The notes under the pieces were generated by a model. It was not told where the DNA came from. It did no database searches and saw nothing but the letters and a program-made list of their open reading frames with translations. Made by a program: the position numbers and the translations under genes. 64,000 nt of DNA from an uncultured Lachnospiraceae bacterium (GTDB taxonomy: Bacteria > Bacillota > Clostridia > Lachnospirales > Lachnospiraceae): NCBI GenBank assembly GCA_947588845.1, contig CANQAR010000001.1, forward strand, positions 62,001-126,000, written 5' to 3'. Positions 54,586 to 63,600 of the stretch are shown here, one piece after another. Positions within the stretch are counted from its first letter, which is position 1. Each line of letters starts with the position of its first letter.

Positions 54586-56019
54586 TCAGACATTGATTTC
54601 GGCCCTGATCCCGAGCAGATCCTGATTTTTCTCAAGTACCGGACGGACTTCCCTGAGAAGGAACGTTTCCACCTGCTCTTTTGAGCGGCCGACATATCTG
54701 GCCGGCTGCATGGAAGCTTTCAGATCCTCCAGCGACATGTGGAAGGACGGCTCCGCCGCAATCAGCTCAAGCAGATTATTCTCCCTGCCCTCTTCTTTGA
54801 CGTTTCTTCCGGCCTCCATCGAAAGCTCCCTGATTTTCTCGTGAAGCTCCTGACGGTCGCCGCCGGCCTTGACGGCATCCATCATGATATTCTCCGTCGC
54901 CATGAACGGAAGCTCCGCCATCAGATGCTTCTCGATCACTTTCGGATATACCTTCAGCCCGTCTGTCACATTCAGACACAGATCAAGAATACCATCCACA
55001 GCCAGAAATCCTTCCGCTACCGAAAGTCTCTTGTTCGCGGAGTCGTCCAGCGTCCGCTCAAACCACTGGCACGCGGATGTAACCGCCGGATTCAGCGCGT
55101 CGCAGATCACATATCTTGAAAGAGAAGCAATACGCTCGCTGCGCATCGGATTCCGCTTGTACGCCATCGCGGAAGAACCGATCTGTGTCTTCTCAAACGG
55201 CTCTTCCACCTCCTTCAGGTGCTGCAGCAGGCGGATGTCGTTCGACATCTTGTGCGCGCTCGCCGCAATCCCGGCCAGGACATTCAGCACTCTTGTGTCC
55301 GTCTTTCTGGAATACGTCTGGCCCGACACGGGCACGCAGGCGGAAAATCCCATCTTCTGCGCGATCATCGGATCGATCCGGTCAATTTTCTCCTGATCTC
55401 CGTCAAACAGCTCCAGAAAACTTGCCTGAGTTCCTGTGGTCCCTTTCGAGCCCAGCAGCTTCATTGTGGAAAGCACATACTCGAGATCTTCCAGATCCAT
55501 CAGGAATTCCTGCGTCCAGAGCGTTGCCCTTTTTCCTACCGTCGTCGGCTGCGCCGGCTGAAAATGCGTAAAGGCAAGCGTCGGCTGATCTTTATATTTG
55601 TCGGCAAAATCCCCAAGCTGTGCAATGACGTTTACCAGTTTTTTCTTTATGAGATGAAGCGCTTCCGTCATGATAATAATATCTGTATTGTCCCCTACAT
55701 AGCAGGAAGTTGCTCCCAGGTGAATGATCGGCTTTGCCTTCGGACACTGGATCCCGTACGCGTAAACATGGGACATCACATCATGGCGCACAATCTTCTC
55801 TCTTTCCCTCGCCACCTCATAGTTGATGTCGTCTCTGTGGGCCTTCAGTTCCTCGATCTGTTCATCGGTGATCGGAAGCCCGAGCTCCTGCTCCGTCTCG
55901 GCAAGCGCGATCCAGAGTTTTCTCCATGTACGGAATTTCATGTCCGGCGAAAAGATATACTGCATTTCCTTGCTCGCATACCGCTCTGAAAGCGGACTCT
56001 GATATCTGTCTGTGCTCAT
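54586..56019 (-). CDS. purB: Adenylosuccinate lyase
   Basis: 477 residues from the ATG at 56019 (GGGAG six bases upstream). Fumarase-superfamily lyase acting twice in purine synthesis, on SAICAR and adenylosuccinate. IHLGATSCYVGDNTDI carries a catalytic His; IGSSAMAYKRNPMRSERI is the signature loop with the catalytic Ser. Gap of 66 bases to purF and 75 to purA. Confidence 0.96.
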   Translation of the reverse strand: MSTDRYQSPLSERYASKEMQYIFSPDMKFRTWRKLWIALAETEQELGLPITDEQIEELKAHRDDINYEVAREREKIVRHDVMSHVYAYGIQCPKAKPIIHLGATSCYVGDNTDIIIMTEALHLIKKKLVNVIAQLGDFADKYKDQPTLAFTHFQPAQPTTVGKRATLWTQEFLMDLEDLEYVLSTMKLLGSKGTTGTQASFLELFDGDQEKIDRIDPMIAQKMGFSACVPVSGQTYSRKTDTRVLNVLAGIAASAHKMSNDIRLLQHLKEVEEPFEKTQIGSSAMAYKRNPMRSERIASLSRYVICDALNPAVTSACQWFERTLDDSANKRLSVAEGFLAVDGILDLCLNVTDGLKVYPKVIEKHLMAELPFMATENIMMDAVKAGGDRQELHEKIRELSMEAGRNVKEEGRENNLLELIAAEPSFHMSLEDLKASMQPARYVGRSKEQVETFLLREVRPVLEKNQDLLGIRAEINV

Positions 56020-56084
56020 AAGATTCTCCCTTCGCAAAAACGAAACGAACTGTGTTTCGCAGATTTTATTCCTCAGGCCTGCGC

Positions 56085-57542
56085 CTACCGGTCATATTCT
56101 CCCCGGATATCCTCTGTGGGAGGCGCCACCGGGTAATGCCCTGTAAAGCAGCCCTTGCAGATTGAAAGACCTCCTACCATCTGCTCCAGACGTTCCAGTC
56201 CAAGATAGGAAAGGGAATCAGCCCCGATGATCTGCCGAATCTCCTCGACAGACCGGTTCCACGCGATCAGCTGATCGCTCGCCGGCACATCCGTACCGAA
56301 ATAGCAGGGATACAGAAACGGCGGAGAACTGACGCGCATATGCACTTCCTTCGCCCCTGCTTCACGCAGCATCCGCACAATCCGGTCGCTTGTTGTCCCA
56401 CGGACAATCGAGTCATCGATCATAATCACCCGCCTGCCTTCCACGGCATCCCGCAGGACATTGAGTTTTACACGGACACTTGACTCACGGCTGCTCTGTT
56501 TCGGCTTGATAAACGTCCTCCCGACATAACCGTTTTTCACGAAAGCGGTTCCATACGGGATGCCCGATTCCAGCGAGTATCCAAGCGCGGCGACATTCCC
56601 GGATTCCGGCACTCCGACCACAAGATCCGCTTCCACAGGCGAGTCCATCGCGAGGTATTTCCCGGCAAGAAGCCTGGAATTGTAGACGCTGACACCGTCC
56701 ATCCGGCTGTCCGGTCTTCCAAAATAAATATATTCAAAGATACAGCGCGCAGGCTTTTCGCCGCCTTTCTCATCGAGACACATGCTGCAGTCAGAGACAA
56801 TCCCCTGGTCCGGCGTGATCGTCACAATCTCGCCGGGTCTGACATCCCGCACAAACTCCGCGCCGATTGTATCAAGCGCGCATGTCTCCGACGCGAGGAT
56901 CCAGGCATTGTCGCGCTTTCCGATGCAGAGGGGGCGAAATCCATAAGGATCCCGCGCTCCGATCAGTTTTCGGGGAGACATGACAATCAGCGAGTACGAT
57001 CCGGCAAGCCTGCGCATCGCGGCGGCAACTGCCTGCTCAACACTCGCTGTTTTTGTCCTCGCACGCGCAATATGATACGCGATAACTTCCGTGTCAATCG
57101 TGGTCTGGAAAATGGCCCCGTCATATTCCAGTTCCCGGCGAAGTTCCGGGGCATTGACCAGATTGCCATTGTGCGCAAGGCCAAGTGTTCCTTTTACATA
57201 ATTCAGTACAAGAGGCTGGGCATTCTCACGCGTGCTTCCTCCTGCCGTGGAATAGCGGACGTGACCTATTCCGATATCTCCCCTGAGCTTCGCAAGATGC
57301 TTTCCGGAAAAAACTTCATTGACCAGCCCCATTCCCTTATGGGACAAAACTTTCCTCTGCGGGCCATGTGTATCGCTGACCGCGATCCCGCAGCTCTCCT
57401 GCCCGCGGTGCTGCAGCGCAAACAGTCCATAATAGATCGTCGAAGCGACATCCTCACCGGAAAAATCATAGATTCCGAAGACGCCGCACTCTTCCTTTAA
57501 TTTGTCCGTGAAGTCAGTCTGCTCATAGATTTCACTCTTCAT
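56085..57542 (-). CDS. purF: Amidophosphoribosyltransferase
   Basis: 485 residues. First step of purine synthesis: PRPP plus glutamine to phosphoribosylamine. An 18-residue propeptide precedes the catalytic Cys19 (CGVFGIYDFSG), as in the Bacillus type that needs propeptide removal. The PRPP loop is VIMIDDSIVRGTTSDRIV. Cysteines in the regions ARCIFEY, YPCYFGTD and SICKGCFTG match the ligands of the structural [4Fe-4S] cluster. Feedback inhibition by AMP and GMP is known for the family. Confidence 0.96.
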   Translation of the reverse strand: MKSEIYEQTDFTDKLKEECGVFGIYDFSGEDVASTIYYGLFALQHRGQESCGIAVSDTHGPQRKVLSHKGMGLVNEVFSGKHLAKLRGDIGIGHVRYSTAGGSTRENAQPLVLNYVKGTLGLAHNGNLVNAPELRRELEYDGAIFQTTIDTEVIAYHIARARTKTASVEQAVAAAMRRLAGSYSLIVMSPRKLIGARDPYGFRPLCIGKRDNAWILASETCALDTIGAEFVRDVRPGEIVTITPDQGIVSDCSMCLDEKGGEKPARCIFEYIYFGRPDSRMDGVSVYNSRLLAGKYLAMDSPVEADLVVGVPESGNVAALGYSLESGIPYGTAFVKNGYVGRTFIKPKQSSRESSVRVKLNVLRDAVEGRRVIMIDDSIVRGTTSDRIVRMLREAGAKEVHMRVSSPPFLYPCYFGTDVPASDQLIAWNRSVEEIRQIIGADSLSYLGLERLEQMVGGLSICKGCFTGHYPVAPPTEDIRGEYDR

Positions 57543-57587
57543 CTGCCTCTACTCTCCTGTCAATCTTCCTGCTGACACGAACAGCGC

Positions 57588-57623
57588 AGAGCGCTTCGGA
57601 CATTCCGCCTTTGCGCTCTGCAG
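57588..57623. other. Hairpin between purC and purF
   Basis: GCAGAGCGC...GCGCTCTGC stem in the 97-base gap. No T run on minus; possible processing site rather than terminator. Confidence 0.45.
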
Positions 57624-57639
57624 ACCAGTTTCCGGTCCT

Positions 57640-58344
57640 TTAAAGTCCCAGACGTCTGAATACTTCGTTGTACGCTTCCTCCACATTGCCAAGATCTCTG
57701 CGGAAACGGTCTTTATCCAGCTTTTCATGCGTATCTGCATCCCACAGTCTGCAGGTGTCCGGTGACGTTTCATCCGCAAGAAGGATCTGACCTTTGTAAC
57801 GGCCAAACTCAATCTTGAAATCAACCAGCTCGATATTTGCCTGGAGAAAATACTTTTTCAGGACGTCATTCACCTTGAACGCATATTTTGTGATCGTTTC
57901 AATCTCTTCTCTGGTGGCGAGGCCAAGCGCAATCGCAAAGTAGTCATTGATCAGCGGATCTCCAAGCTCATCATTTTTGTAGCTGAACTCCAGCGTCGGC
58001 TCCTTAAACGGCGTGCCTTCCGGCACTCCAAGGCGCTTGGAAAAGCTTCCCGCCGCAATATTTCTGACGATAACCTCAAGCGGTACGATCTCCACCTTGC
58101 GGACTGCTGTTTCGCGGTCGCTCAGCTCTTCGATCAGGTGAGTCGGAACTCCTTCTGCCTCAAGAATTTTGAACACATGGTTCGTCATGCGGTTATTCAC
58201 CACGCCCTTGCCCGTAATTGTTCCTTTCTTCAGCCCGTTGAATGCGGTCGCGTCATCCTTGTAGTCCACAATAACGACATCCTCGACATCCGTGCTGTAC
58301 ACTTTCTTGGCCTTACCTTCATAAAGCAATTCTCTTTTTTCCAT
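57640..58344 (-). CDS. purC: SAICAR synthetase
   Basis: 234 residues. ATP-dependent coupling of aspartate to [24 protein letters not shown] binds [22 protein letters not shown] and [21 protein letters not shown] are family blocks; [17 protein letters not shown] is near the active site. First gene of the pur group. A strong promoter lies about 110 bases upstream, with a terminator-like hairpin in between. purE, purD, purH and others are not adjacent. Confidence 0.96.
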   Translation of the reverse strand: MEKRELLYEGKAKKVYSTDVEDVVIVDYKDDATAFNGLKKGTITGKGVVNNRMTNHVFKILEAEGVPTHLIEELSDRETAVRKVEIVPLEVIVRNIAAGSFSKRLGVPEGTPFKEPTLEFSYKNDELGDPLINDYFAIALGLATREEIETITKYAFKVNDVLKKYFLQANIELVDFKIEFGRYKGQILLADETSPDTCRLWDADTHEKLDKDRFRRDLGNVEEAYNEVFRRLGL

Positions 58345-58382
58345 AAATTCACCTGTCCTTTTCCTGTGTCGTTAGTCTCATG

Positions 58383-58406
58383 AAAATCCCGGGAGAGTCC
58401 CGGGCC
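58383..58406 (-). terminator. Terminator-like hairpin in the purC leader
   Basis: Read on minus, CCCGGGA-CTC-TCCCGGG followed by ATTTTC. It sits after the purC promoter and before the ATG, so it may be an attenuator, or it may simply terminate the upstream TPR gene. Confidence 0.5.
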
Positions 58407-58450
58407 TTCTTATCCGGCAGTGCCCGGCATGCCGCGGCAGCCACCTGCAA

Positions 58451-58479
58451 ATTATATCCTATCTGTTTCCAGAAAGCAA
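58451..58479 (-). promoter_or_regulatory. Promoter of purC
   Basis: Minus-strand TTGCTT (58479-58474), 17-base spacer, TATAAT (58456-58451). Confidence 0.72.
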
Positions 58480-58520
58480 GAGATAAGTAAAGGAGTTCTC
58501 AGATTTCCATCCGCCGGGTA

Positions 58521-59315
58521 TTACAGCTTTGCGCTTCTGCGGTACTGGCGTTTTAATTCATCCAGGTACCCGTCCACATCCCCGGAAAGTATTTCTTCCA
58601 CTTTCTTCTGCGCGTCCGCCTTCCTGCAAAGTTCCGCATTGTACTCCTGAATTCTCTGGACAAGATAGGAATCGGCATCCACTTCCTTCAGCTTTTCTTC
58701 ATATTCCTGCCCGGACAGATACAGAGGCAGCGTGCTGACGTACTTGCGGAAGGTTTCTTTCGTTTTTCCCAGTTTCCAGGATTCAAGAAAACATTCCGCC
58801 GCTTTGTCATACTGAAACAGTCCCGCATACGCGGCGCCCAGATTGTTCCAGATGGAAGAATAAAACTGCACGCCAAGCCTGCCGGGGCCTTTCTTTTTGA
58901 GAATCCGCCGGTACACGCTCACAGCCCTCGCAAACATTTTTTCTTTTACCAGGTAATCTCCTCTCATTTTCTGCCTGACTTCTTCCGACTGAACTTCAAG
59001 ACGCGAAAGCTTTTCCTGAAATTCTCTTCCTTCCTGGACATTCAGATATCCTGCTTCCCGAAAAATCGGAAACACAAAGAAAGCCGCTCCTTCCTTTTTT
59101 TCCAGCTGTGCGTACAACTGCCGGTACAGCCTCGTCAGCCCCAGTTCATCGCGGATCCAGTCACACAAACCTTCGTTTATAATCGTCTCGTCTATCAGAT
59201 AAATATTGTGATACAGATAATAGCACAGTTCTTCAAGAGAATAGATCTCTGTGCGTATACTTTCGATAAAATAAGGCTTTTTTGCCTGTTCCGTCAGGCA
59301 CAGGTCATAGCTCAT
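58521..59315 (-). CDS. TPR-containing protein of the DUF5717/DUF5716 cluster
   Basis: 264 residues from the ATG at 59315 (an upstream in-frame GTG at 59321 is possible). Not a recognised named family. N-terminal helical part with ELCYYLYHNIYLIDETIIN, middle coiled region (about 95-130, rich in Glu/Lys/Arg), then a TPR-like pair (SIWNNLGAAYAGLFQYDKAA) and a helical C terminus. No signal peptide or membrane segment. It follows the DUF5716-like gene by about 40 bases and is probably the third gene of that operon. Confidence 0.75.
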   Translation of the reverse strand: MSYDLCLTEQAKKPYFIESIRTEIYSLEELCYYLYHNIYLIDETIINEGLCDWIRDELGLTRLYRQLYAQLEKKEGAAFFVFPIFREAGYLNVQEGREFQEKLSRLEVQSEEVRQKMRGDYLVKEKMFARAVSVYRRILKKKGPGRLGVQFYSSIWNNLGAAYAGLFQYDKAAECFLESWKLGKTKETFRKYVSTLPLYLSGQEYEEKLKEVDADSYLVQRIQEYNAELCRKADAQKKVEEILSGDVDGYLDELKRQYRRSAKL

Positions 59316-59359
59316 ATTCACTACCCGCTTTCCTTTGAAAAATTTCCGAACAGTTTTCC

Positions 59360-60631
59360 TCAGAACAGAATATCCCTCTCCCAGCGCATGCCGGAAGGTT
59401 TAAACAAGCCTCCAAATCCCATATCTTCAAGTTCCACATGACAGCAGTTCACCGACGTAAAATATAAAGTCATCCTGAGCCGCAGCGTACGGTCCGGACG
59501 ATCCTTCAGACCAGTGAACCGCAGGATATGCGTCACCATATCCCCCGGCGTCATGGGCCGCGACAGAATCCGTATCTCGCGCTCTCCGGACGGAATGAAC
59601 TCACAGACGTGATGCGCCTCATACCAGTTCACCCCGGCTGTCACAAGAGGATAATAGGTCTCTTTTCCGCGGATCCTCATCTCCATGCCAAGATTGACGG
59701 CTACCATGTCGCCTCCGCTGAAAATGATCCCCCGGTCCGCAATGATCCCGGCCCGTTCCATCGCGGCATAGCACGCGCCGCGGGAATAAAGATTCTGTCC
59801 CTGATAGGCACGCCGCCTGTAGCATATATACTGTATGGACCGCACGGCCCAGCTCTTACTGTAAAAATCACTGATTATATAACTGACTGTAATGTTTCTG
59901 CGCTCAAACACCTTTTTGAGAAGCTCAAAAAGCAGCCGGTCCTTCTCCGCATCCCACTCCTTGTCATTCCTGTCCCCGCGGACTTCGCTGCCGACCGGCT
60001 GTCTGGCCACTTTATCCACCGTGGCGACTGCAGGACGGGTGGAACGGTTAATGTGAAGAACATAACCGACCATCGCCTCCTCCTCATATTCAAGAAGCGC
60101 TACATCCTGTTTCCAGAGCTCCTTTTTCTGATTTACCGTATAATAATAGAAAGAAGAAAGATAGTCCTGGACAAAAATATATTTCCGTTCAATGCCGAGT
60201 CCCTCCAGCGCCTCCGCAATCACGCGGCTCCATGGCTTCGTCAGCTTTCGGACCGTCACCATAATCTGAAATCTCGTCTGCTTCGTAACAAACTTCAAAA
60301 GCTCCATACAGCATGAGAAATAAATGCCGAGAATCTTTGCGGAAGACATTTTTTCACCGCAGACGAGCGTCTCTTCTCCGCGCTCAGCCAGTTCATAGAT
60401 TCCTGTGATCTGGCACTTATCCTTCTCATTCTTTTCGTCCGGGACCCCGTCCCAGAAATGCCAGTTTCCATCCTCATCCATCCGAAGAGCCATTGGGAGA
60501 AGAGGATCCTCCTCTCCCTGTGTCCTCCCGGCCGTCACCGGCTCCCTGAAGGACTGGTGATAGTAACTCACCTGCGAATGCTCACTTCTCAGATCAATTC
60601 CAAGAATCAGTTCATTTACCGCCTGTATCAT
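59360..60631 (-). CDS. DUF5716-like protein with actin/Hsp70-like landmarks
   Basis: 423 residues from the ATG at 60631 (GTGAGG upstream). By memory it matches the uncharacterised DUF5716 family. ELILGIDLRSEHSQVSYYHQ resembles the phosphate-1 strand of actin/Hsp70 ATPases (GIDLGTTNS). GQNLYSRGACYAAM resembles the last nucleotide-domain helix (RGAALYA), and GIIFSGGDMVAVNLG lies where a second glycine turn would be expected. The usual catalytic acidic residues are not obvious, so ATP binding is inference. The C-terminal part (about 320-423) looks beta-rich. No membrane segment. The start lies 10 bases past the DUF5717 stop. Confidence 0.75.
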   Translation of the reverse strand: MIQAVNELILGIDLRSEHSQVSYYHQSFREPVTAGRTQGEEDPLLPMALRMDEDGNWHFWDGVPDEKNEKDKCQITGIYELAERGEETLVCGEKMSSAKILGIYFSCCMELLKFVTKQTRFQIMVTVRKLTKPWSRVIAEALEGLGIERKYIFVQDYLSSFYYYTVNQKKELWKQDVALLEYEEEAMVGYVLHINRSTRPAVATVDKVARQPVGSEVRGDRNDKEWDAEKDRLLFELLKKVFERRNITVSYIISDFYSKSWAVRSIQYICYRRRAYQGQNLYSRGACYAAMERAGIIADRGIIFSGGDMVAVNLGMEMRIRGKETYYPLVTAGVNWYEAHHVCEFIPSGEREIRILSRPMTPGDMVTHILRFTGLKDRPDRTLRLRMTLYFTSVNCCHVELEDMGFGGLFKPSGMRWERDILF

Positions 60632-60641
60632 AGTCCTCACC

Positions 60642-63600
60642 CTATATCAGTGTAAACAGCTCTTTTGCCAGGTACTCCTGAATCACATATGTCTCCAGCC
60701 CTTCGCGCAGAGCTTTTTCATCCCCCTGACCTTTCGCCTGTATCAGATCATTTAAAATTCTATATTTCGTAAAAGCCTTTCCCCCGCGGCTGCCCGCCGA
60801 CAGAGATCTTGTGTCAGAACGCTTTACTGTCCCTTCCGATACCTCTTCCAGATAGCACTCCAGCTCCTCTCCGAAAAACAATGTGAATTCCCTGACGAAG
60901 ATTCCCTCAAAACAGTTTTCCATTCGTTCCTTTTTGTAATCTTCCTCTTTGTTTTTCCGAAAACAGAGTGTCACCGTGCTTTCGGGATCAGCGGCATATT
61001 CTATGTAGACCTTGCCGTCCATCTGATACGGAGCCAGAAGTTTTTCATTAAACTTTGTCCAGAAAGCAAACCGCATGTTTTTCGCATTGTATTCTTCCAG
61101 AAGCTTTTCCGCAAAAGACTCCTGGAGTTCGTCAAGAGAAGGACAGTTCGCGTAATACTGCAGCAACGCGAGCCTGCACACATCCTCCTGCTCATCCAGT
61201 CTGCCTCTCTCGAAAAGTTCCTCATAATCATGTTCGATATACCGGAATACGGAAGCCGCAACGGGCATTCCCTTCACAAAATACTCGTAGGCTTTCATAT
61301 TCACATAGGCCAGACACAGCTTTCTCCGTCCCATTTTCTTCCGGTATGACTCAAATACCGGCTCCGTTCCCTGTGTGTGGCTTCGTGTAAAAAGCAGCAT
61401 CGTTATGATCTTTTCTTCGATCAGCATCGTATCAAGCTCAAACTCCATCCCGGCCTGCCAGACCTGTTCCATATCCCGCACAGGTCCCTCATAATAAAGG
61501 AGCAGATAGCGCAGAAGCTTATCGTCATATTTGCCGCTGGAAAAGCAGTAGCGGCACAGCGCAAGCAGCATGCGGTTCTCCTCGAATTCACAGGCAAGCA
61601 CCATGCGGCTGCAGACACGTACGAGCTGAATCAGAGGAATTCCTTCCACTCCAAAACGGTCAAGCAGGTCAAACGCCAGCTCGCACAGCCCCTCCTCGGC
61701 AAGCAGCGTAATCAGCGCAGCCTTATCCACCTTCACATACTCCTGAACCGGAATCTTTCGCACAAATTCCGGCATGGTTTCATCCAGCGGATGCGCCGCG
61801 TAGTACGAAAGGACGCAGGCCCTGAGCCGATTTCTGTATTTTTCAGTAAAATACTCCTTCTCACATGCATTTGTCAGATACCAGAGATCATCCGGCCCCG
61901 GTTCGTCCTGGAGCAGCGCGCGGCTGCTGACATGCAGCATCGCACCCGGCAGTTCTGTCCTCTTTCGGATACACCAGTCAAGCAGCGTCTCATTTTCAAA
62001 AATCCGCCGGATGCTGCATAACAGAAACGCCGGATACCTGGTTCCTTCCTGATCCGCCACCATAACTGCAGAGTCCGGCTCATATACCTGGATTACCGCT
62101 TTTCCGTTTACAAACGGAACCACTTCCTCCTGAGTCATATAAGGGGAGCAGACCACCGCCTGTTTCATCCTGGGAGACTCACAGACGATTTCGTAGCTCT
62201 CCAGCATACGGAACAGTTTTTCCACGCAGGAGCGGCTTAGCGCCTCCGGTCTGAGCAATTCCTGATAAAGCACGGCGAGATCATCCGTCAGATGCCCCAT
62301 CTCAAGCTGCTCCAGCGCAAATTTCTGCATCGCGGCCCGATATGTCCGATAAGTCTGCGGATCCGGCCCTTTATTCGCGAGAACCCTGCGGTATACAACC
62401 GCCCGTTTCTCATAGCCAAGCGACGTATCATAAGAAAAATACATGCGGATAATCTGGGGCATATCATTCATATCCGTGAATTCCATCGACCCCATGTAAT
62501 ATTCATAAAGGCCCGTAATACGCAGTCCCCGCTCCACGCCCAGTTCATACCATCTGAAATACTCCGGCGCCTTTTTCCGGCCCTTCATAAGAAGCAGGCA
62601 GACTGCCCTTACCAGCTCATCTGACGGAAAACTCTCATAGGCAGCCGCGAGAACTTCATACAGAATCCGGCTATACGTTTCATGGTGCAGCGCAATTTCG
62701 GAAAGCTGAAGCACAACCTCTTCCGTGAGTACCTTTTCACGCGCGGCGAAACGAAGCAGATGAAGTTCAAAATCATCCGAGCGGCGCAGCATGAACGGGC
62801 TGCGCTTCAGGATCTGCCACGCCTCCAGATACATGATTCTGCTGCGGCATCCGCAGTCAAACTGACGGGATACAGCCTTGTATCTCGCCTCATCGTCCGA
62901 GAGAAATTCCTCCTGCAGATAAAGCAGAATCCACTGCAGCACCCAGCTCGTCCTGTTTTCCTCAAACAACTGCCTGATCTCATTTTCCATCTGATCCACA
63001 TAAGCGGCATCCTGACAGAAGAACGTTGTCAGATATAGATAAAATCCATACTGCTCTACAGTTTTAAGCCGTCCGGAATCCTCTTCTATCTCCTTCAGAA
63101 GACGGACCGCTTTCTGTTTTTTATTGTCCGCATAATACAGCTGAATGAGGAACAGATCCGCAAATACATCCGTTCCGCCCGACCTCTTGTAATTCCCTAT
63201 GAGCTTTACCGACCGCGCGATCCACGTCTCTGCTTTCAGTTTCTGCAGACGGAAGCTCACATAATAATTCTCCAGCTTGCACTGCATTCTTTTGCGGATC
63301 CGGCCTGCATGAATCTTCGAAGCATCCCCTGCCTTCTTCAGAGTAAAACGCACATAAATCGTCTGGTAAACCGTGTCAATCCGTATCTGCGCATAATTGC
63401 TGCCTTCATGCATCAGCGTGTGGTCAATCACATAACCCACATCACAGGTACTCCCCGCAAACTCATCCGTCGTAATCACGTTCTTCTCAAGCTTCACAAA
63501 CGGGGCGTCTGACTGAAGGGAAATTTTCGTGAATCCCCAGCCATGTCTGGTCATGCGGAAGGATTCCCGCACACTCTCCTTCACTCCGTAACGCGCAATC

